A DNA stretch of 64,000 bases from Epiperipatus broadwayi (taxonomy: Eukaryota; Onychophora; Udeonychophora; Euonychophora; Peripatidae), in the NCBI GenBank assembly GCA_028023455.1, contig JAQFVV010000113.1:930001-994000 (forward strand), in the 5' to 3' direction. Made by a program: the position numbers and the translations under genes. The notes under the pieces are model-generated. The model saw only the letters and a list, made by a program, of their open reading frames with translations. It was not told where the DNA came from and made no database searches. Below are positions 1 to 12,324 of this stretch, piece after piece (position 1 is the first letter of the stretch; each line of letters starts with the position of its first letter).

Positions 1-1489
1 CAGAAAATTAGATTAAATTTTATGACAGATATTGTGTATTTAAAATTATTTTGATGTTTCTGTTTAAATATGTATGTGGTTATTAAACACTCTCATTTGA
101 TTTACAAACAATATAAAAAAGTGTAGAATTATTACTGATGTGGAAACTGCTTGACTCATGCAACTTCCAGTTTATACACACAAAGAATAGATTGAGATGA
201 TGATAATAAAATAAAATAAAGAATTTAAATGCATTCTGATAACTTTAAAATAATATAAAAATGTGTATTGCAAAAATAGCTTTACATATTAGTCAAATTA
301 ATAAAGTGGGATAAGAATAAAGAAATAAAAAGTCTATATATTATAGATAACATAATCCTGCATATGAGCTGAGTTTAGTTACAATGATTGGAAAAATATA
401 AAATACTATACTGGCATGCACATATAATGTAAAACTGCACATAAGACCAGTTTTATATTGTAATATTATAAAAACATTTATGTTCTATCAAACCTGATAG
501 AAAAGAGGTCTAAATGATGTCAGATTGAATGATTATTGTAATTATATAAAATAAATCATATTTTATAACGTGAAGCCACTTGATATCAATAATATTTCCA
601 AGTTATGAAATGAAATTTCTATTCTTATTACCAAATTAATGTCTTTCACAATTAAGAATCGTATAAGTAGGTCATGTTTAAATGTGTAGTTCAATTGAAT
701 TTTATTAATTCATTTGTTATATATACATTCATATCCATGTCTAACTTAGCAGCCATTCAAAGGTATATGTATGTTGAGAAAATAACATTACTAATTTGAA
801 ATATATGTATTAAATGTATTTGTCTGCATGTGACTACATATTGTAACCATTTACTAATACTATGATCACTTTTCTGAAAATAGTTATTCATTAAAAGCCA
901 TTAAACATTGTGCATAAAATATCTAAATTTCATTTGATACTATTATGGTCATGAAGAGAAATCAATTAGTTTTATCAATTCAATAATCATATTAAATTAT
1001 TACATGCATAATGAAATTGATTTAAATCTCAAATTCTATAAGTCTGTATTGAAATACAGAGACTCTTTTTAAAACAGATAATTGATTTAAAGAGCAAGTC
1101 TGAGGTGAAAATTTATCATTCCCGTTAAATTGTGAATTAAGGAAATTTTGTATATTTATTTATTAAATATTTTAATTCTAATTGCCCCCGAAAACAAAAA
1201 GATATACCATTGCGATAGTTGTTGACTATGGAAGATTGAATAATCAATAAACCATCCAGCTGCAGAGAAGAGAATAAAAAAAAAATTATCTTGGTTTGAA
1301 TGTTTAGTTATAATCAATTTTATTATGACCATATAACTGTAAAAAAAAAAAAAAGAATATACAAATATTTATGAAAAATTCTGGAATGAGGACGATATTG
1401 AACTTCATCTGACTTTTTCAAATTTCAAGAGAATTTAGTGATATCTAACTTGATGATGATCAAAATGGTCACTTGACATTTTGAACTCT
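1..1489. other. AT-rich sequence, nothing recognised
   Basis: No open frame of useful length, splice-bounded exon, repeat family member or RNA gene was recognised on either strand. The stretch has short poly-A runs and simple AT-rich text only. Confidence 0.5.
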
Positions 1490-3640
1490 ACTACTAACAA
1501 TCTCTCATTTTGACTCCTTTATTCATTATTACCATTATTTTTAACCAATAAAAATTACTCCAAGTTGAATTCAATTTTTTGATCTCAAGCCTCTTTTCTC
1601 TGCAATACACCAATTAGTTTCCTAAATTCATCCATCTTACATATGCTCTCCCTATAGGTATTTTACACTCTTGAAATCCATTCTAATTTTTATCTTTTAT
1701 AAAAATTTATCCATTCCAATTTCGTTTTAATTTTAATTTTTAACTCTTTCAATTATGTTAATAATATCTGTTTATTCTTTCAGTCATAAATTTTATTTCT
1801 AATTTTTTACATCTCTCCATATTTGATTGAGTGGTCTGAATTGCTCTTGTATTAAATATTCAAATTTCAGATCCAAGAGAAAAGAACTAGTAAAACACAT
1901 ATATTAATACATTTCTTACAAAAGTCAGATGCATTTCCTTTTAATATCTACTTCTTTATACCAAATGCATTCCTTCCAAGCTAACTCTAAAATTAATTTC
2001 AACCACTATGTTTTCATCTATATCTGACCAAGACATTTGTAATGGTTAATTTCTAATGCAGGATTATCCATCTTTTTTTCTTCTGTGAAAATCCATTGAA
2101 CATTTTTTTAGGCCTTTTGCATTTATTTTTGATATTATTTTTATTTGACAATTTTTACACAATTCTCTAAAGTTCAGAAGCATTATATCAAAACCAATCA
2201 CATCACCTGTAAAATCTAGATGACTTTATTAATCATCATTTAATTTAATTAATTAAATTTTATTTTAAATCCAAAAATATTTTTTTTTGTATAACTGCTG
2301 TAAAAAGTTTTGGAGAAATGCAATCATTGTGTTCGTACTATACTTTCTCAACTTTAATCTTCTTAGTATCAACATGTAATCTAATCACTGTTGACGCATA
2401 AAGATGAATATTCTTCAGAATATAACAATATCATATTGTGGGCTTATAGTTTGATGATACTATGCTTTAATCGCCATTGAAATATCTATAGAATCAAATG
2501 TCTTTTCATAATCTACATGTTCAATGCATAATGACAACTCTTATTCATTGGTTCTTTATAAAAGATTTCTCAATACTTGGAAATGATCCTAGTACTAAAA
2601 TCCACTTTTTAATTCCACTTATTATTTGGGTTGTTCACTGTAGATGAGTTGTAATTATCTTAAAAAAGATTTATAAGAATTGACAAAAAATAGGTCTATA
2701 ATTTTTAATACCTTCGTCATCATCTTTCTTAAATATCAATATTACTTTTGTACTTTTTTCATCATTTTTACATTCAAATGTGTTTTTTCTTAATTCATAC
2801 ACTTAATTGAATTTACACTTCTTTATTTAAAATGCTAGGTAATTCAGATATATATATATATATATATGTTGAAATGAAGATTTTCACGGGTTGCATATAT
2901 AAAGACATATTTTGCGCGTTCATCCGTGTTAAAAAATTTTAAATATTGATATTCCGATATTTCGACTTGGTCACACAAGTCATCCACTGGGTGATAAAAG
3001 GTAGAAAGATGGTTGTAGAGGTGCTACAATCACTGATTTGAATAAACGTTAAAGTTCCACCAATAGCAAAAATGTTAAATTTTTTTAAAAAAATGTTTCC
3101 AAATAGGAGGAAGTTTGCATGTATCATCTCACTTATTGATACAATCTGGCCTTTTAAGTATCTCAATGGCTTTTCTAATTTTGCACTGGTAGAGATTATC
3201 ACATCTGGAAACGCCGAAATATCAATATTTAAAATTTTTTAACACGGATGAATCTGCGAAATATGTCTTTTATATATGTTCTTTATTACTACATAATTCT
3301 TTATAGGTCTCTTCCATTCTATTCATGATGTTATCTCTCCATTAATAATAATTGCAAAAATAACTTTTTTTTCCAATACTAAAATGTTGTTTAACATTTT
3401 TGAGACTTATTCTCTTCTATAGCTTTGTTGTCCAATTCATAATTATACTTTCTTATATAATTATTAATTTTTTTCATACTATTATACAAAACCATAGACA
3501 TTCAGTTCTTTATTAATGAATCATTTTTTTAAAAAAATATATATATATATATTTTTTTTCGTAAATTCTCTTCTTGTAATAAAAGTCTCACAACTTCTCC
3601 TAATTTACTATTATATTTCCATTTATTAATATATTCTCCT
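1490..3640 (-). mobile_element. RTE-clade non-LTR retrotransposon relic (copy C)
   Basis: Read on the minus strand, broken frames match the reverse transcriptase of RTE elements and align with the copy at 7.56-10.14 kb. Near 2760-2690 the text reads ILIFKKDDDEGIKNYRPI, the conserved stretch before RT motif 2. Near 2520-2465 it reads HVDYEKTFDS, the motif carrying the first catalytic Asp. Around 1650-1580 the C-terminal pattern of a basic block and RKLIGVLQRKEA is seen across a frameshift. The 5' part (3290-3640) continues the same element beyond an inserted TIR element. Many stops and frameshifts mean it is dead. The outer limits are approximate; the endonuclease domain is absent, as is usual for 5'-truncated copies. 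Confidence 0.8.
2894..3278. mobile_element. TIR (MITE-like) element inside RTE copy C
   Basis: Inverted termini of roughly 67-70 bp (2894-2963 and 3212-3278) share catatata, then gacatattt, then an almost identical block containing ttcatccgtgttaaaa and aaatattgatatt. The interior has no recognisable transposase. It sits between two halves of an RTE relic, so it inserted after that copy. A TA-rich target is likely because both flanks are TATATA runs, which hides the duplication. An 87-codon minus frame runs from TIR to TIR but resembles no protein I know and is probably chance. Confidence 0.7.
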
Positions 3641-3649
3641 CAATTACAA

Positions 3650-4135
3650 GCATTAAAATTATTATATTATAATATTTTATTTAGTGGTGAAAGAGTGTAT
3701 TATATAATAAGAAATTAGAAAAAGTTGGGACACCGATTTATATATATATATACTATCTTTACTGTAACACATTATCTCTATATAAGAACTAGACCAGTAC
3801 TTAAAAGAGAAAAACATTAACAGTTTTATGATTATCATTGATTACTGTCTTATTAACATCTGATTGTGTTTTTTTCTAAATAAAATTATAAATGGAAATT
3901 TCTACATATTAAAATATTTTTACCACTTACATCCATTAAAATTATATGAGGATATCTGACTTACTGTAGAAGAGTCTATTATACAATAGGGAAATAGAAA
4001 AAGTTATGAGGCAACTAGAGCCACAATTAAAAGAGAATTTCTTTTTAAGTGTAAAAAAAGCCGTAACAAACTATTTTCATTGGTTATCATTTTATTGATA
4101 TCTAACTGTTTTTTTTTTTTCTAAATAAAATCATG
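3650..4135. repeat. Diverged direct duplication, period about 285 bp
   Basis: Two copies follow each other: one near 3660-3895 and one near 3940-4135. Shared landmarks in order are a gaaagagt/gaagagtc block, tattatataataagaaatta versus tattatacaatagggaaata, gaaaaagtt, aaaagaga, gattatcattga versus ggttatcatttta, and tttctaaataaaat at both ends. Divergence is high, so it is old. No coding content. Confidence 0.6.
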
Positions 4136-4461
4136 ATTTACCAGACTGTTAAGAAAAAGCAAATAAAGTTATTGATTACTTCTGTCAGTTATTCAACTAA
4201 AAATATTTTCTAATTTCTCTACATTGTAAAAGCTGCAAATCGTTAATTTCAGAAATAATTTCATTTTTATTTATGAATGAATCAAATAATGAATTGATGT
4301 CTGGCAGAAATACTTTTTTTATTATCTCCCCATCTGTGAAGTTTTCATATATTTTGCTCTTATATGAATCACACTATTCAATGCAACTATCACATGATTT
4401 ATGACATGACTCATGCATTTAGTTGTTTCAGCAACATACTTTTCTACCTTCTCTATGAAAC

Positions 4462-4530
4462 TTACTGTAAGCACAAGGTGGTACTATTATATGGAGAGTT
4501 TTTGCCTGTTTACTAAGCTTTAGTAAGGTG
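4462..4530 (-). repeat. Fragment of the 32.3 kb foldback family
   Basis: The text agcacaaggtggtactatta followed by tatggagag matches the end of the foldback arms at 32.39 kb and 33.1 kb, where agcacaagatggcactacta is followed by tatggagag. Only this end segment is present; flanking sequence shows no inverted partner. Confidence 0.6.
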
Positions 4531-5579
4531 GGAAAGTATGCTGCTAAAACAGAGTTTTGTGGCAGGTCATGTAGTATTTTATTAGCTTATATCAAATACT
4601 GAGCAGATGATAGAGATGCCTGTTGTTATTAAAAACTAAGGATGACATAATATATGGAAACTGAATTAGTTTCAAATCTATGACTATGCAAGCAAGTTGA
4701 CAGACTAAAAGTATTTATATGTTTTTCTGTTTGTGCTAAACATAGAGATAAAAGATGGTGGTTGGAAGGAGAGTGCACTAAATCTTAAAAGTTCAAATAC
4801 ATTATTCCTACTAGTTTATAGACTTTGTATAGGATATTACAGGATAGGGATTTTTCGAAGACTATCATCTGGCAAGTATCATTACTTATTAAAGCTTACA
4901 GTAAGTGTTGCAGAGATGGAAAAGTATGTTACTAAAATATAATTGTTGCTGCTTGAGATTTATTTATGGGTTGAATAAAATATAATTGTTGGATGGTCAG
5001 TAATGACTTTTGTTTGTATAATTTACTTTTTAAAAAATAAACTGTATCAAACCATTCACAAAAGTTTTTATAATGCCAATATTTTTTTTCAATTTGCTTC
5101 AGACTCTATTTAAATATGATAAAACACTATTTTGCTACAATTGATTACTTAAAATGATGAGAATAACAACAATGTACTTGTCTTTTTTTTACATCTTGTC
5201 AATCTTCTGCACAATATTTCATTAATTTTTTTAAGGTGTGAGCATAATGATAATATTGGTTATTCAGTACTGTCTATTAGTAACTCACTTACATGAGGTA
5301 AAAAAAGACAAAAGTAGATAGGGAGATTATTAATTTTTTACCAGGGCAACTTAAAGTGACAATTTTGATATTTTGATTTGGTAAAACTATATTTTGATCC
5401 TTTTTTTAAAAAAATATACTACATTTTATTATTAATTCAGATTACTCTAAAATTTGTTGATAAGTTACTGGTCACAATGATCAATATTTTTCTCTGTCTC
5501 AGTCTAGAAGCTAATCTAAGTTAATCAGTAAGTATCAATGTATTGATTATTAAAATAAATGTAATAGGAATATAATATG

Positions 5580-5905
5580 GTGTTTACCACTAGTAGATGA
5601 AATGTCAAATCACTATGAACAAATGAGATCATTTCTAGTAAAGGAAGAGTTGTCATATTGCTATGAGTGAAAAAATTAGTATACTAATACTAGTGATAAA
5701 AATGTCATTTCATGACTAGAGGAAAAATGTGTCATAACAATATCAATCAGTAGTGGAGATATAATAATAGTTCTAATACAAAAAGGGTTATACCAGTAAT
5801 AATGAAGGTGTCACACCACTATGAGTAGTTGAAGTGTCACATCACTAGTAGTGGAAGAGATGTTTTACCATTACTAATGGAGAAGGTATCACTCAACCCA
5901 TGAGT
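5580..5905. repeat. Decayed minisatellite, unit about 30-40 bp
   Basis: Short blocks recur with imperfect spacing: gtgtcacaccactatgagta, gtgtcacatcactagtagtg, gtcatattgctatgagtg, gtcaaatcactatgaa, gtcatttcatgactag, each followed by ggaagag, ggaaaaa or a variant. The approximate unit is a GTGTCAnnnCACTANGAGTNG core plus a purine-rich spacer. The units are strongly diverged, so the array is old. No coding role is visible. Confidence 0.65.
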
Positions 5906-5919
5906 AACTTTTATTTTTA

Positions 5920-6165
5920 CTTATTTTATATGAATTAATCTGTTATCTTATTCTTCTCTTAATTTATCATAAGTATAAAAGTGATTGATGATTGACAACT
6001 TAGCACTGGATAAAAAAATTGTCAAAAACACTCACTTATATACTTATTTTATATGAATTAATCTGTTATCTTATTCTTTTCTTAATTTATCATTAGTATA
6101 AAAGTATTTGACGATTGACAACTTAGCACTGGATAAAGATATTCCCAAATATACTCACTTATATG
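5920..6165. repeat. Tandem duplication, period 123 bp, two copies
   Basis: The text from cttattttatatgaattaat through gacaacttagcactggata and cactcacttatat occurs twice with start points 123 bp apart (tgaattaatc at 5931 and 6054). The copies differ at few positions. The open frame beginning at 6108 is a by-product of the second copy and is not a gene. Confidence 0.85.
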
Positions 6166-6764
6166 CGGCAGTAAATAAAGCTAGAAATTTTAAGTGGGAT
6201 TATAATTTTTTTAAGGGGATTAGATCTCAAATGGAAAATATTTCTTTGAATAACAGTTTTTTTTTAAGTAACGAAATAAAAAAACGTTTCTATACCATTT
6301 ATTGAATGAAATCAGCATAAATGTAACCATCCATATCTACATATATAAATAGAAATCATTTTAACAATTTTTACTGATATATAAAGCAAACAAATAACTT
6401 TAAAAAAAGAATGAAATTTAAGTTACTCTTCTAATATTTAATATATGATATAAAGATTGTTATCAGAGAAATTCTATAAATTGAAAAACAATACAAATAT
6501 TTTATATAATATTTCATGGAAAGAACATAGCTTTAAGCAATTTTTTTGGATTATCTATTAAATTGACGTTATTTTGAAATTTAATTCAAATTAATAACCC
6601 AGGGAAATAAATTTTGCTGATATAAACTTAATCTTCGAGATAATATTTTAAAAAAAATTTCTTGAAAAAATGTTTATAAAAAATTAACTGATTACCTTCA
6701 ATTTTATATTTAGCATAAATATTAATTTATAAAAATAAGTTATGTAATTTTATACACTGTACAG

Positions 6765-7115
6765 GCTTACACACCAATACACATATAATGTAATATATAA
6801 GGGATTCGAATTCAGACTTTCACATGACTCTCAATTCTCCATGCCAACTCATATTGCTGACCCACCTGATCACACACATGTTGAAAAGATAAATAATCAC
6901 CAATGTGCATATTTCATGCTAAACCAGCAATCATCAGTTGGTCCAGATTACTATCTCAACACACACACACACACATATATATATAATCCATGCTCATATT
7001 TATATTAAGATAGCCAATCTTCATACTTTAATGGACAAGCTTCAAACTACTCCAACCCACAACTCTTCAGCCTTCCATTTCATTGAAAATCTGATGATGG
7101 AATATTATATAAATT
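6765..7115 (+). repeat. Family F1 repeat, single forward unit
   Basis: Contains the ordered landmarks of the commonest repeat in this window: gggattcgaattcagacttt, then tgatcacacacatgttgaaa, agataaataatcaccaat, atttcatgctaaaccagc, atcatcagttggtccagatt, an ACACAC/TATATA run, tattaagatagccaatct, aatggacaagcttcaa, and cattgaaaatctgatgatgg. Other copies lie at 17.6, 20.3-21.6, 35.0, 45.6, 50.2-50.9 and 62-63.1 kb. The rightward text gagttcaaatccc, seen on the opposite strand at the outer end of many copies, resembles a tRNA B box. No protein is encoded. Confidence 0.85.
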
Positions 7116-7559
7116 AAGGGTAATATATTTAATTACATTCATAAGTGGCTGCAGAAAGGAATTTGCTGTTATAACTGAAAGGAAACTTTTTGATTTCTTT
7201 TGTAGGCCTTAAAGGAACCGAGCAGGACAAATTCCTAATGTCAACACCATACTTTCATGTCATTGCAGCTGTTATTACTATATGATTGTTCACATATTAT
7301 ATAAATATGGATGGGTTGCTCACCAACACACACTGGCCAGTGTAGTGAATTTATTGGCCCTTTTACCTCTGAGTTTACAAGAAACATCATGGTCTTTCAT
7401 TTCAGTTGCCTGATAAGATAGAATGAATATCTGTGTGAAAGAAAATTTTTTTCTAATATTAATTTACAATTATGACAGACAAAAATAAATCATGGCCCTT
7501 ATTCCCAGGAGGTTATAAAGTCACCAACAAAAGCAGTGGTTGGTAGACAATGATGAAGG

Positions 7560-10140
7560 GTGCTAAGAACTCAGTGATTGTGGGCCTAGACTACCATTTG
7601 ATGACAAATTTTTATTTAGGTACTTACAATTGCAGATCACTTTCAAGTGAAGTAATATTGCATGAATTGGAAGAACTGCCTCATATTAAATGAGACATTA
7701 TTGAACATTGTAAAATTAGAAAAAAAAATGAAGAGGCAATTGATTTAAAAAGTGAATATGTACTCTACTACAAAGGTACAAACATTGAAAGTACAAATGA
7801 AATAGGATTCATTATAAATAAAAAGTGGAAGAATAGCATTGTTGAAATTGATAGGGTATTGGACAGAATGGTAAGGTTAGTTATTCAGCTTAATAATAGA
7901 TACCAAATGCAGATAATTCAGGTTTATGCCTCAATAAGTTCTTATAGCAATGAAGTAATAGACAATTTTTATATGGATGTACAGAAAGCTTTTGATCAGA
8001 TTAAACAAAATTTTAAAATTGTTATGGAAGACTTTAATGCTAGAATTGATAAACAAATGAAAGATGGAAGTGCTGTAAGTAAATTTGGTTATGGTAATAG
8101 AAATGAGAGCGGACATGGACTCATGGAGTTTGCAGGAAAAAAAATCTTTATATTATGAATTATTTTTTTGAGAAAAATGTTAAAAGGAAATGGACATGGA
8201 AGCATCTAAATGAAGGTAGAGCAAAATTGAATTACATTTTGACTAACAGCAAATACATCTTTTAAGATTGTAATGTACTTAATAAATTTAACACAGGAAA
8301 TGATCATCGATTAGTAAGATGTAAGATACATGTTATTGCCAAACTAGAAAGACAAAAATTATTAAGAAAAATAATATTTACAGTTGGTACTCCTAATCTA
8401 CAAAAACATTCTAATATATTTAAATTAGAACTTGCAAATCGTTTTCAAGTATTAGTAGATGTTGAACATGATTCAGATGTGAATGAAATTAATAGGAAAA
8501 TAACTGATACACTTTTAAAAACTGTAACATAAATAGCTGACAGAAAGAAGCAGCAATTGACCAATAAAATTTCACGGAGACTACAGAATTTATGACGAAA
8601 AGAAGGAATATGAAGATATATAAAAATAATGCATTAAGAAGGATTGATTATCTCAAATTTTGTAAAATGGTGTAAAAACAGTTGATAATAATATAAGAAA
8701 ATATAATTGTAAACTAGCAAGAGAATCTGTAGATGAGAATAAAAGTCTCAAGAGTGTAAAACAACATTTTAATATTGGTATGAAACTTATATCTGCAATA
8801 ATAAAAAAAGATAGAACTATTACTAAAAAGAGAAATGACATGTCTTGCATTGGTGGTCGAGAGGTCAGCGCGACTGCCTTGAACTTGCAGGCAGTTGCCC
8901 GGGTTGCGGGTTCGCGTCCCGGCCGATGCTATGACACTTAAATAATAAAAAAAAAGAGAAATGACATTATAAAATAGGTAGAAGAGATCTATCAAGAATT
9001 ATATAGTCATAAAGGAGAAGTACCTCCTATATCTATTATATCTTCTGAATTGCTCAGGATGTTAAATGAAGAAGTGAGATATGCAATTAAATTTATGAAG
9101 AAGGGAAAATCTCAAGATAATGATGGAATCATAATTTATATATTAAAAGATGCAGGTGAAGAAATAAATTTTTTTTTGGCAAAGTTATATACCAAATGTC
9201 TAAATGATAAAGATGTATCAGATGATTGGAAGAATGCAGTATTAATATTAATATTTTAAAAAAGGTGATAAAGAAGATATTAAAAATTACAGATCTATCA
9301 GACTTTTATCAGTTTTAAACAAAAAATTTACAAGATAATTACAACTGATCTACAGAGAATACTGGATTTCAACCCCCCCCCCCAAAAAAAAAACAAAAAA
9401 CAAAAAACAAACAAGCTGAATTTAAAAGAAGTTTTAGTATAGTGAATCATATCCAAGTACTGAGAGAAATTATAGAAAGGACTAATGAATATGAGTTGCC
9501 ATTATGCTTTGGATTTATAGATTATAAAAAAACATTTGATTCTATAAGCATTTCTTCAGTGATTAAAGCATTGGATCATTAAGGTATAGACCAGAATATT
9601 GTCATAGTCTGAAGAATATTTATAAAAATGCAACAGTGATAATTGAATTGCATAATGATACTAAGAAGGTTAACATTGAGAAGGATGTAAGGCAGGGTGA
9701 CTCCATATCTCCAAAACTTTTTACAGTAATACTACAAGAATGAGAAGCTAAATGAGTGAAAATAAATGGACGTTATTTAAGTCATTTAGATCTTGTAGAT
9801 GCTGTAGTTGTTTTTGCAATTAATGCTTTAGATCTTCCAGGAAATGTTGAAAGAATTATCAGATGAAAATAAGAAAATAGGCCTAAAAGTAAATATTAAA
9901 AAGACTAAAATAATGTTCAATGGATTTTCTCAAAAGATGAAAATAAAGATTGATAATGATGAGTTAGAAGAAGTTAACAACTACAAATACCTTTGTCAGA
10001 TTATTACTATTTACGGAAACTAAAGAATTAAATTTGGTGGGAGTGCTTTTGATAGAAATAATTTAATATTAAAAGGAAATATGCCTATGTGTGTGAAAAG
10101 GAAGTTTTTAATATACCTGTTTTTTGGAACTTTAATATTC
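7560..10140 (+). mobile_element. RTE-clade non-LTR retrotransposon relic (copy A)
   Basis: The longest RTE copy here. It begins with an APE-type endonuclease at about 7620-8330: YNCRSLSSE, IIQVYASISSYSNE, FKIVMEDFNARID, KFGYGNRNESGHG, and GNDHRLVRCKI near the end. The RT follows: KGKSQDNDGI and DDWKNAVLILIF (about 9100-9255), then NYRSIRLLSVLN after a frameshift, FIDYKKTFDS (about 9512-9541) and VRQGDSISPKLFT (about 9687-9725). The element is dead. The endonuclease GDFN core reads EDFN, the expected ETR active-site stretch reads KIR, and the FADD box reads VDAVVVF. There are many stops and shifts. A SINE interrupts it at 8842. The start is approximate; 7120-7560 may hold its 5' leader. Confidence 0.9.
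8842..8950 (+). mobile_element. tRNA-derived SINE with perfect 17-bp TSD
   Basis: The body starts gcattggtggtcgagaggtc (A-box region), carries the B box ggttcgcgtccc, and ends ggccgatgctatgacactta plus an A-rich tail. The 17-bp sequence aaaaagagaaatgacat occurs on both sides (8825-8841 and 8951-8967). This marks L1/RTE-type integration and fixes the limits. It landed inside RTE copy A between the endonuclease and RT regions. No coding capacity. Confidence 0.95.
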
Positions 10141-10552
10141 TTATAACTCAATGTTTCTAATATATCATTTTTATAGTATTCGATTCATCACCCAGTTGAG
10201 GACTGATGGGATTAAACTGAAATGGTATATTTATAGTAAAAATTATATATGGATGAACCCTAAAAATGTATCATATATATATATATGTTTTATAGCTTTA
10301 TGTAATCCAATTATTTTATCACTTTCTTCTTCTAAAATCAATTTTTAGAAATCATCTGAGTGTTACATGGAAAAAAGTAAAAAAAAAAGTTATATTAATC
10401 CATATCTATTCTAAATGGACAATCATTTAATATATATATGAATGAACATTATTAACTCACATGTAATCATAATATTAATAGTAAATTCTCTGTACAGTAA
10501 TTCCGCCCAATATGAATTTAAAAGAATATGTGGTACTAGTGCGAACATAGGA

Positions 10553-10640
10553 AATGGTGATCATGTGATGTTTTAATGGTTCAATCATAATCTCATTATT
10601 ACTTGAGGCAAAACAGTTCTTCATTACAACCTTAGCCTTG
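10553..10640 (-). repeat. Head fragment of the 32.3 kb foldback family
   Basis: The text aaatggtgatcatgtgatgt followed by tttaatggtt is the reverse complement of the head aaccactaaacatcacatga then tcac at 32.3 kb. It continues into gaggcaaaacagttcttcat, which resembles the gaggcaaaattcttcatac block at 46.59 kb. Confidence 0.5.
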
Positions 10641-10824
10641 ACAGGATGAATGTGGTTTTATCAAATTGAAGGCAAATTAACAAAAACCAATATAGGTATG
10701 ACCTAAATATATTTTAATTTCATCATACAATTATGTATATATATATAATCTTGTGGAAGGAAATTAATCTTCACACATGTGCTATTAAATTATTTATTTA
10801 CATACATATAAATATATATTCACA

Positions 10825-10925
10825 GAAATCAGTCAACACTTAGACAATCCCAATATCAATAACAATCAATAATCATAATCTGTTGTCAAGGCAATGTCCT
10901 TTTAACAATAAAGGTGTTTATGAAA
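10825..10925 (+). repeat. Dispersed repeat R3
   Basis: Landmarks are aatcagtcaacacttagaca, atccca, ctgttgtcaaggcaatgtcc and ttttaacaataaaggtgt. A shorter copy lies at 24895-24975, and a diverged copy in reverse at about 41115-41220. No termini or coding sequence recognised. Confidence 0.6.
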
Positions 10926-11224
10926 ACTACTTTGAATTTTTAATAACTTTTGAGATTGGAACAGAATCTACTTTATATATATATATATTTTATGCCATGT
11001 ATAAAAATTTTACAAATCTTTTATATGACTATGTTTGACCAAAAAAAAAACAAACAACAAATGTTCGTTGGCTATGTATTTCTATCATAACATCAGAGAG
11101 CTGGAAATCATTTGACACCTCATCAAACAAAGCAACTCAATTTCTATTTAATCATCATCACAATATGCAATATGACATTAAAGTTTGAAGTAATTTAGTG
11201 ATAATTTAACTAAAACCTCTTAGT

Positions 11225-11433
11225 ATTACTTAATGTTAATAGTAATTATAAATTTATTAAACGCACATTGATTACGTAAGTAATATTTACTGAGGCTATA
11301 ACCTCGATAATATGCGTATAAAATGCGATAGCGTAAGCTTGTGGTTAAAACACCTGTAGAGGTCCCTACTATCGCATTTTATACGCATATTATCGAGGTT
11401 ATAGCCTCAGTAAATATTACTTAATGTTAATAG
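11225..11433. repeat. Perfect 55-bp inverted repeat (hairpin) between 19-bp direct repeats
   Basis: Positions 11277-11331 are exactly complementary to 11369-11423, with no mismatch, around a 37-nt loop containing gtggttaaaacacctgtaga. The 18-19 bp text attacttaatgttaatag stands at 11225-11242 and again at 11416-11433, the second overlapping the right arm. A related single-arm copy, with many differences, is at about 14160-14277. A transcript would fold into a long perfect hairpin. It could be a small foldback element or a recent inverted duplication. Confidence 0.9.
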
Positions 11434-11767
11434 ACAAGACAAAATTCATAATCAAATATCAGTTATACTAACAACAAAGTTTAGTTATTTTTTTTTTTAT
11501 CTAATGCAGCTATTTAAAGAATCGTGAAATTTCTATTGATGACATAAGTTGAATTAACATCATTTAATATTATTACATATTTACGGAATGTCGAATTAAT
11601 TATATATATTGTAGGAGCATATTAATTTATTTCTTCCTTGGCCAATTTTATTATTTCTTTTTTGAATTTTGAAATGTTTCAATAAATTAAAAAAAAAAAA
11701 CATATCTTATTGCATGTATGTAATCCATTTTGAATTAAATAATATTTTTTAATACAAAACTTATATA

Positions 11768-11859
11768 GCGTTGGTGGCCTAGTAGTTAGCATAGCTGCCT
11801 TCCAAGCAGCTGGCCCTGGTTCGCTTCCCGGTAAACGCATTTGACATATGAAAAAAAAA
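11768..11859 (+). mobile_element. SINE copy closest to tRNA-Gly(UCC)
   Basis: Positions 11768-11839 read like a whole tRNA-Gly(UCC): gcgttggtgg start, anticodon arm gctgccttccaagcagc with TCC in the loop, B box ggttcgcttcc, acgca end. Acceptor and T stems each carry a mismatch, and the 3' tail ttgacatatg plus nine A residues is the tail of the SINE family elsewhere in this window. A possible 7-bp duplication ttatata is at 11761 and 11860. I call it a SINE rather than a working tRNA gene; it shows the family's parent tRNA. Confidence 0.8.
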
Positions 11860-12207
11860 TTATATATTCGCCTGTACAAACAAACCTTATATATGTTATT
11901 TCTTTTTTTTTTTTCAAAATTAAATAATTAGTGATCAAAAAATTCCGTAAATTAGATGAGATAATAATCCACGACATTCAGATTTAAATTTCTAACAGAC
12001 CGTAAATATAATTACTTTGGTAAAATAATTAGAAGTCAAGGAATCTTCTTCACAAATGTGGAAGGCATTTGCATTTAAATCAAACTGAAATGTTCATTAA
12101 AAATGTTTAAAAAGTTTGATAAGAAAAAAAATCTTTTTAAAATCAACTAAGTTGCAATTTGTAATGTATATTAATACTGATTGAATAAATAGATTTCATT
12201 AACTTAC

Positions 12208-12324
12208 TTCTGCTTGGAAATGACTCCATCCCCTCCGCATGTATAGTTTGGCAGAGCTGTTAATTGAAATTGCTTTCGAGAAATCAATAATAGCTTCCAG
12301 TGGATGCCCCATCAAAGAAAAAAG
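12208..12324 (-). CDS. TPR-repeat protein, internal exon B (partial gene)
   Basis: On the minus strand a 39-codon open exon is bounded by an acceptor (tttttatttctag before 12324) and a donor (gtaagtt after 12208). Both splice sites are in phase 0. The translation includes LMGHPLEAIIDFSKAISIN and LYMRRGWSHFQAE. This matches the tetratricopeptide consensus: Gly15, Ala20, Phe24 and Ala27 of one repeat, and RRG (Gly8) of the next. When joined to exon A (34765-34857), the DF positions of successive repeats fall exactly 34 residues apart, the TPR period, so the two exons are probably adjacent in the mRNA. TPR proteins act as protein-interaction scaffolds; which family this one belongs to cannot be told. 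No further 3' exon was recognised in 1-12207. Confidence 0.88.

Larger units (their letters stand above)
10141..11224. other. Non-coding stretch with two repeat fragments
   Basis: No gene found. It holds TA microsatellites (for example near 10739-10749 and 10975-10990) and two dispersed repeat fragments listed separately (10553-10640 and 10825-10925). The small open frame from 10151 lacks any recognisable feature. Confidence 0.5.

Noticed and set aside
11768-11839. Functional tRNA-Gly gene
   Set aside because: Mismatches in the acceptor and T stems plus the SINE tail and poly-A make a retroposed copy more likely.
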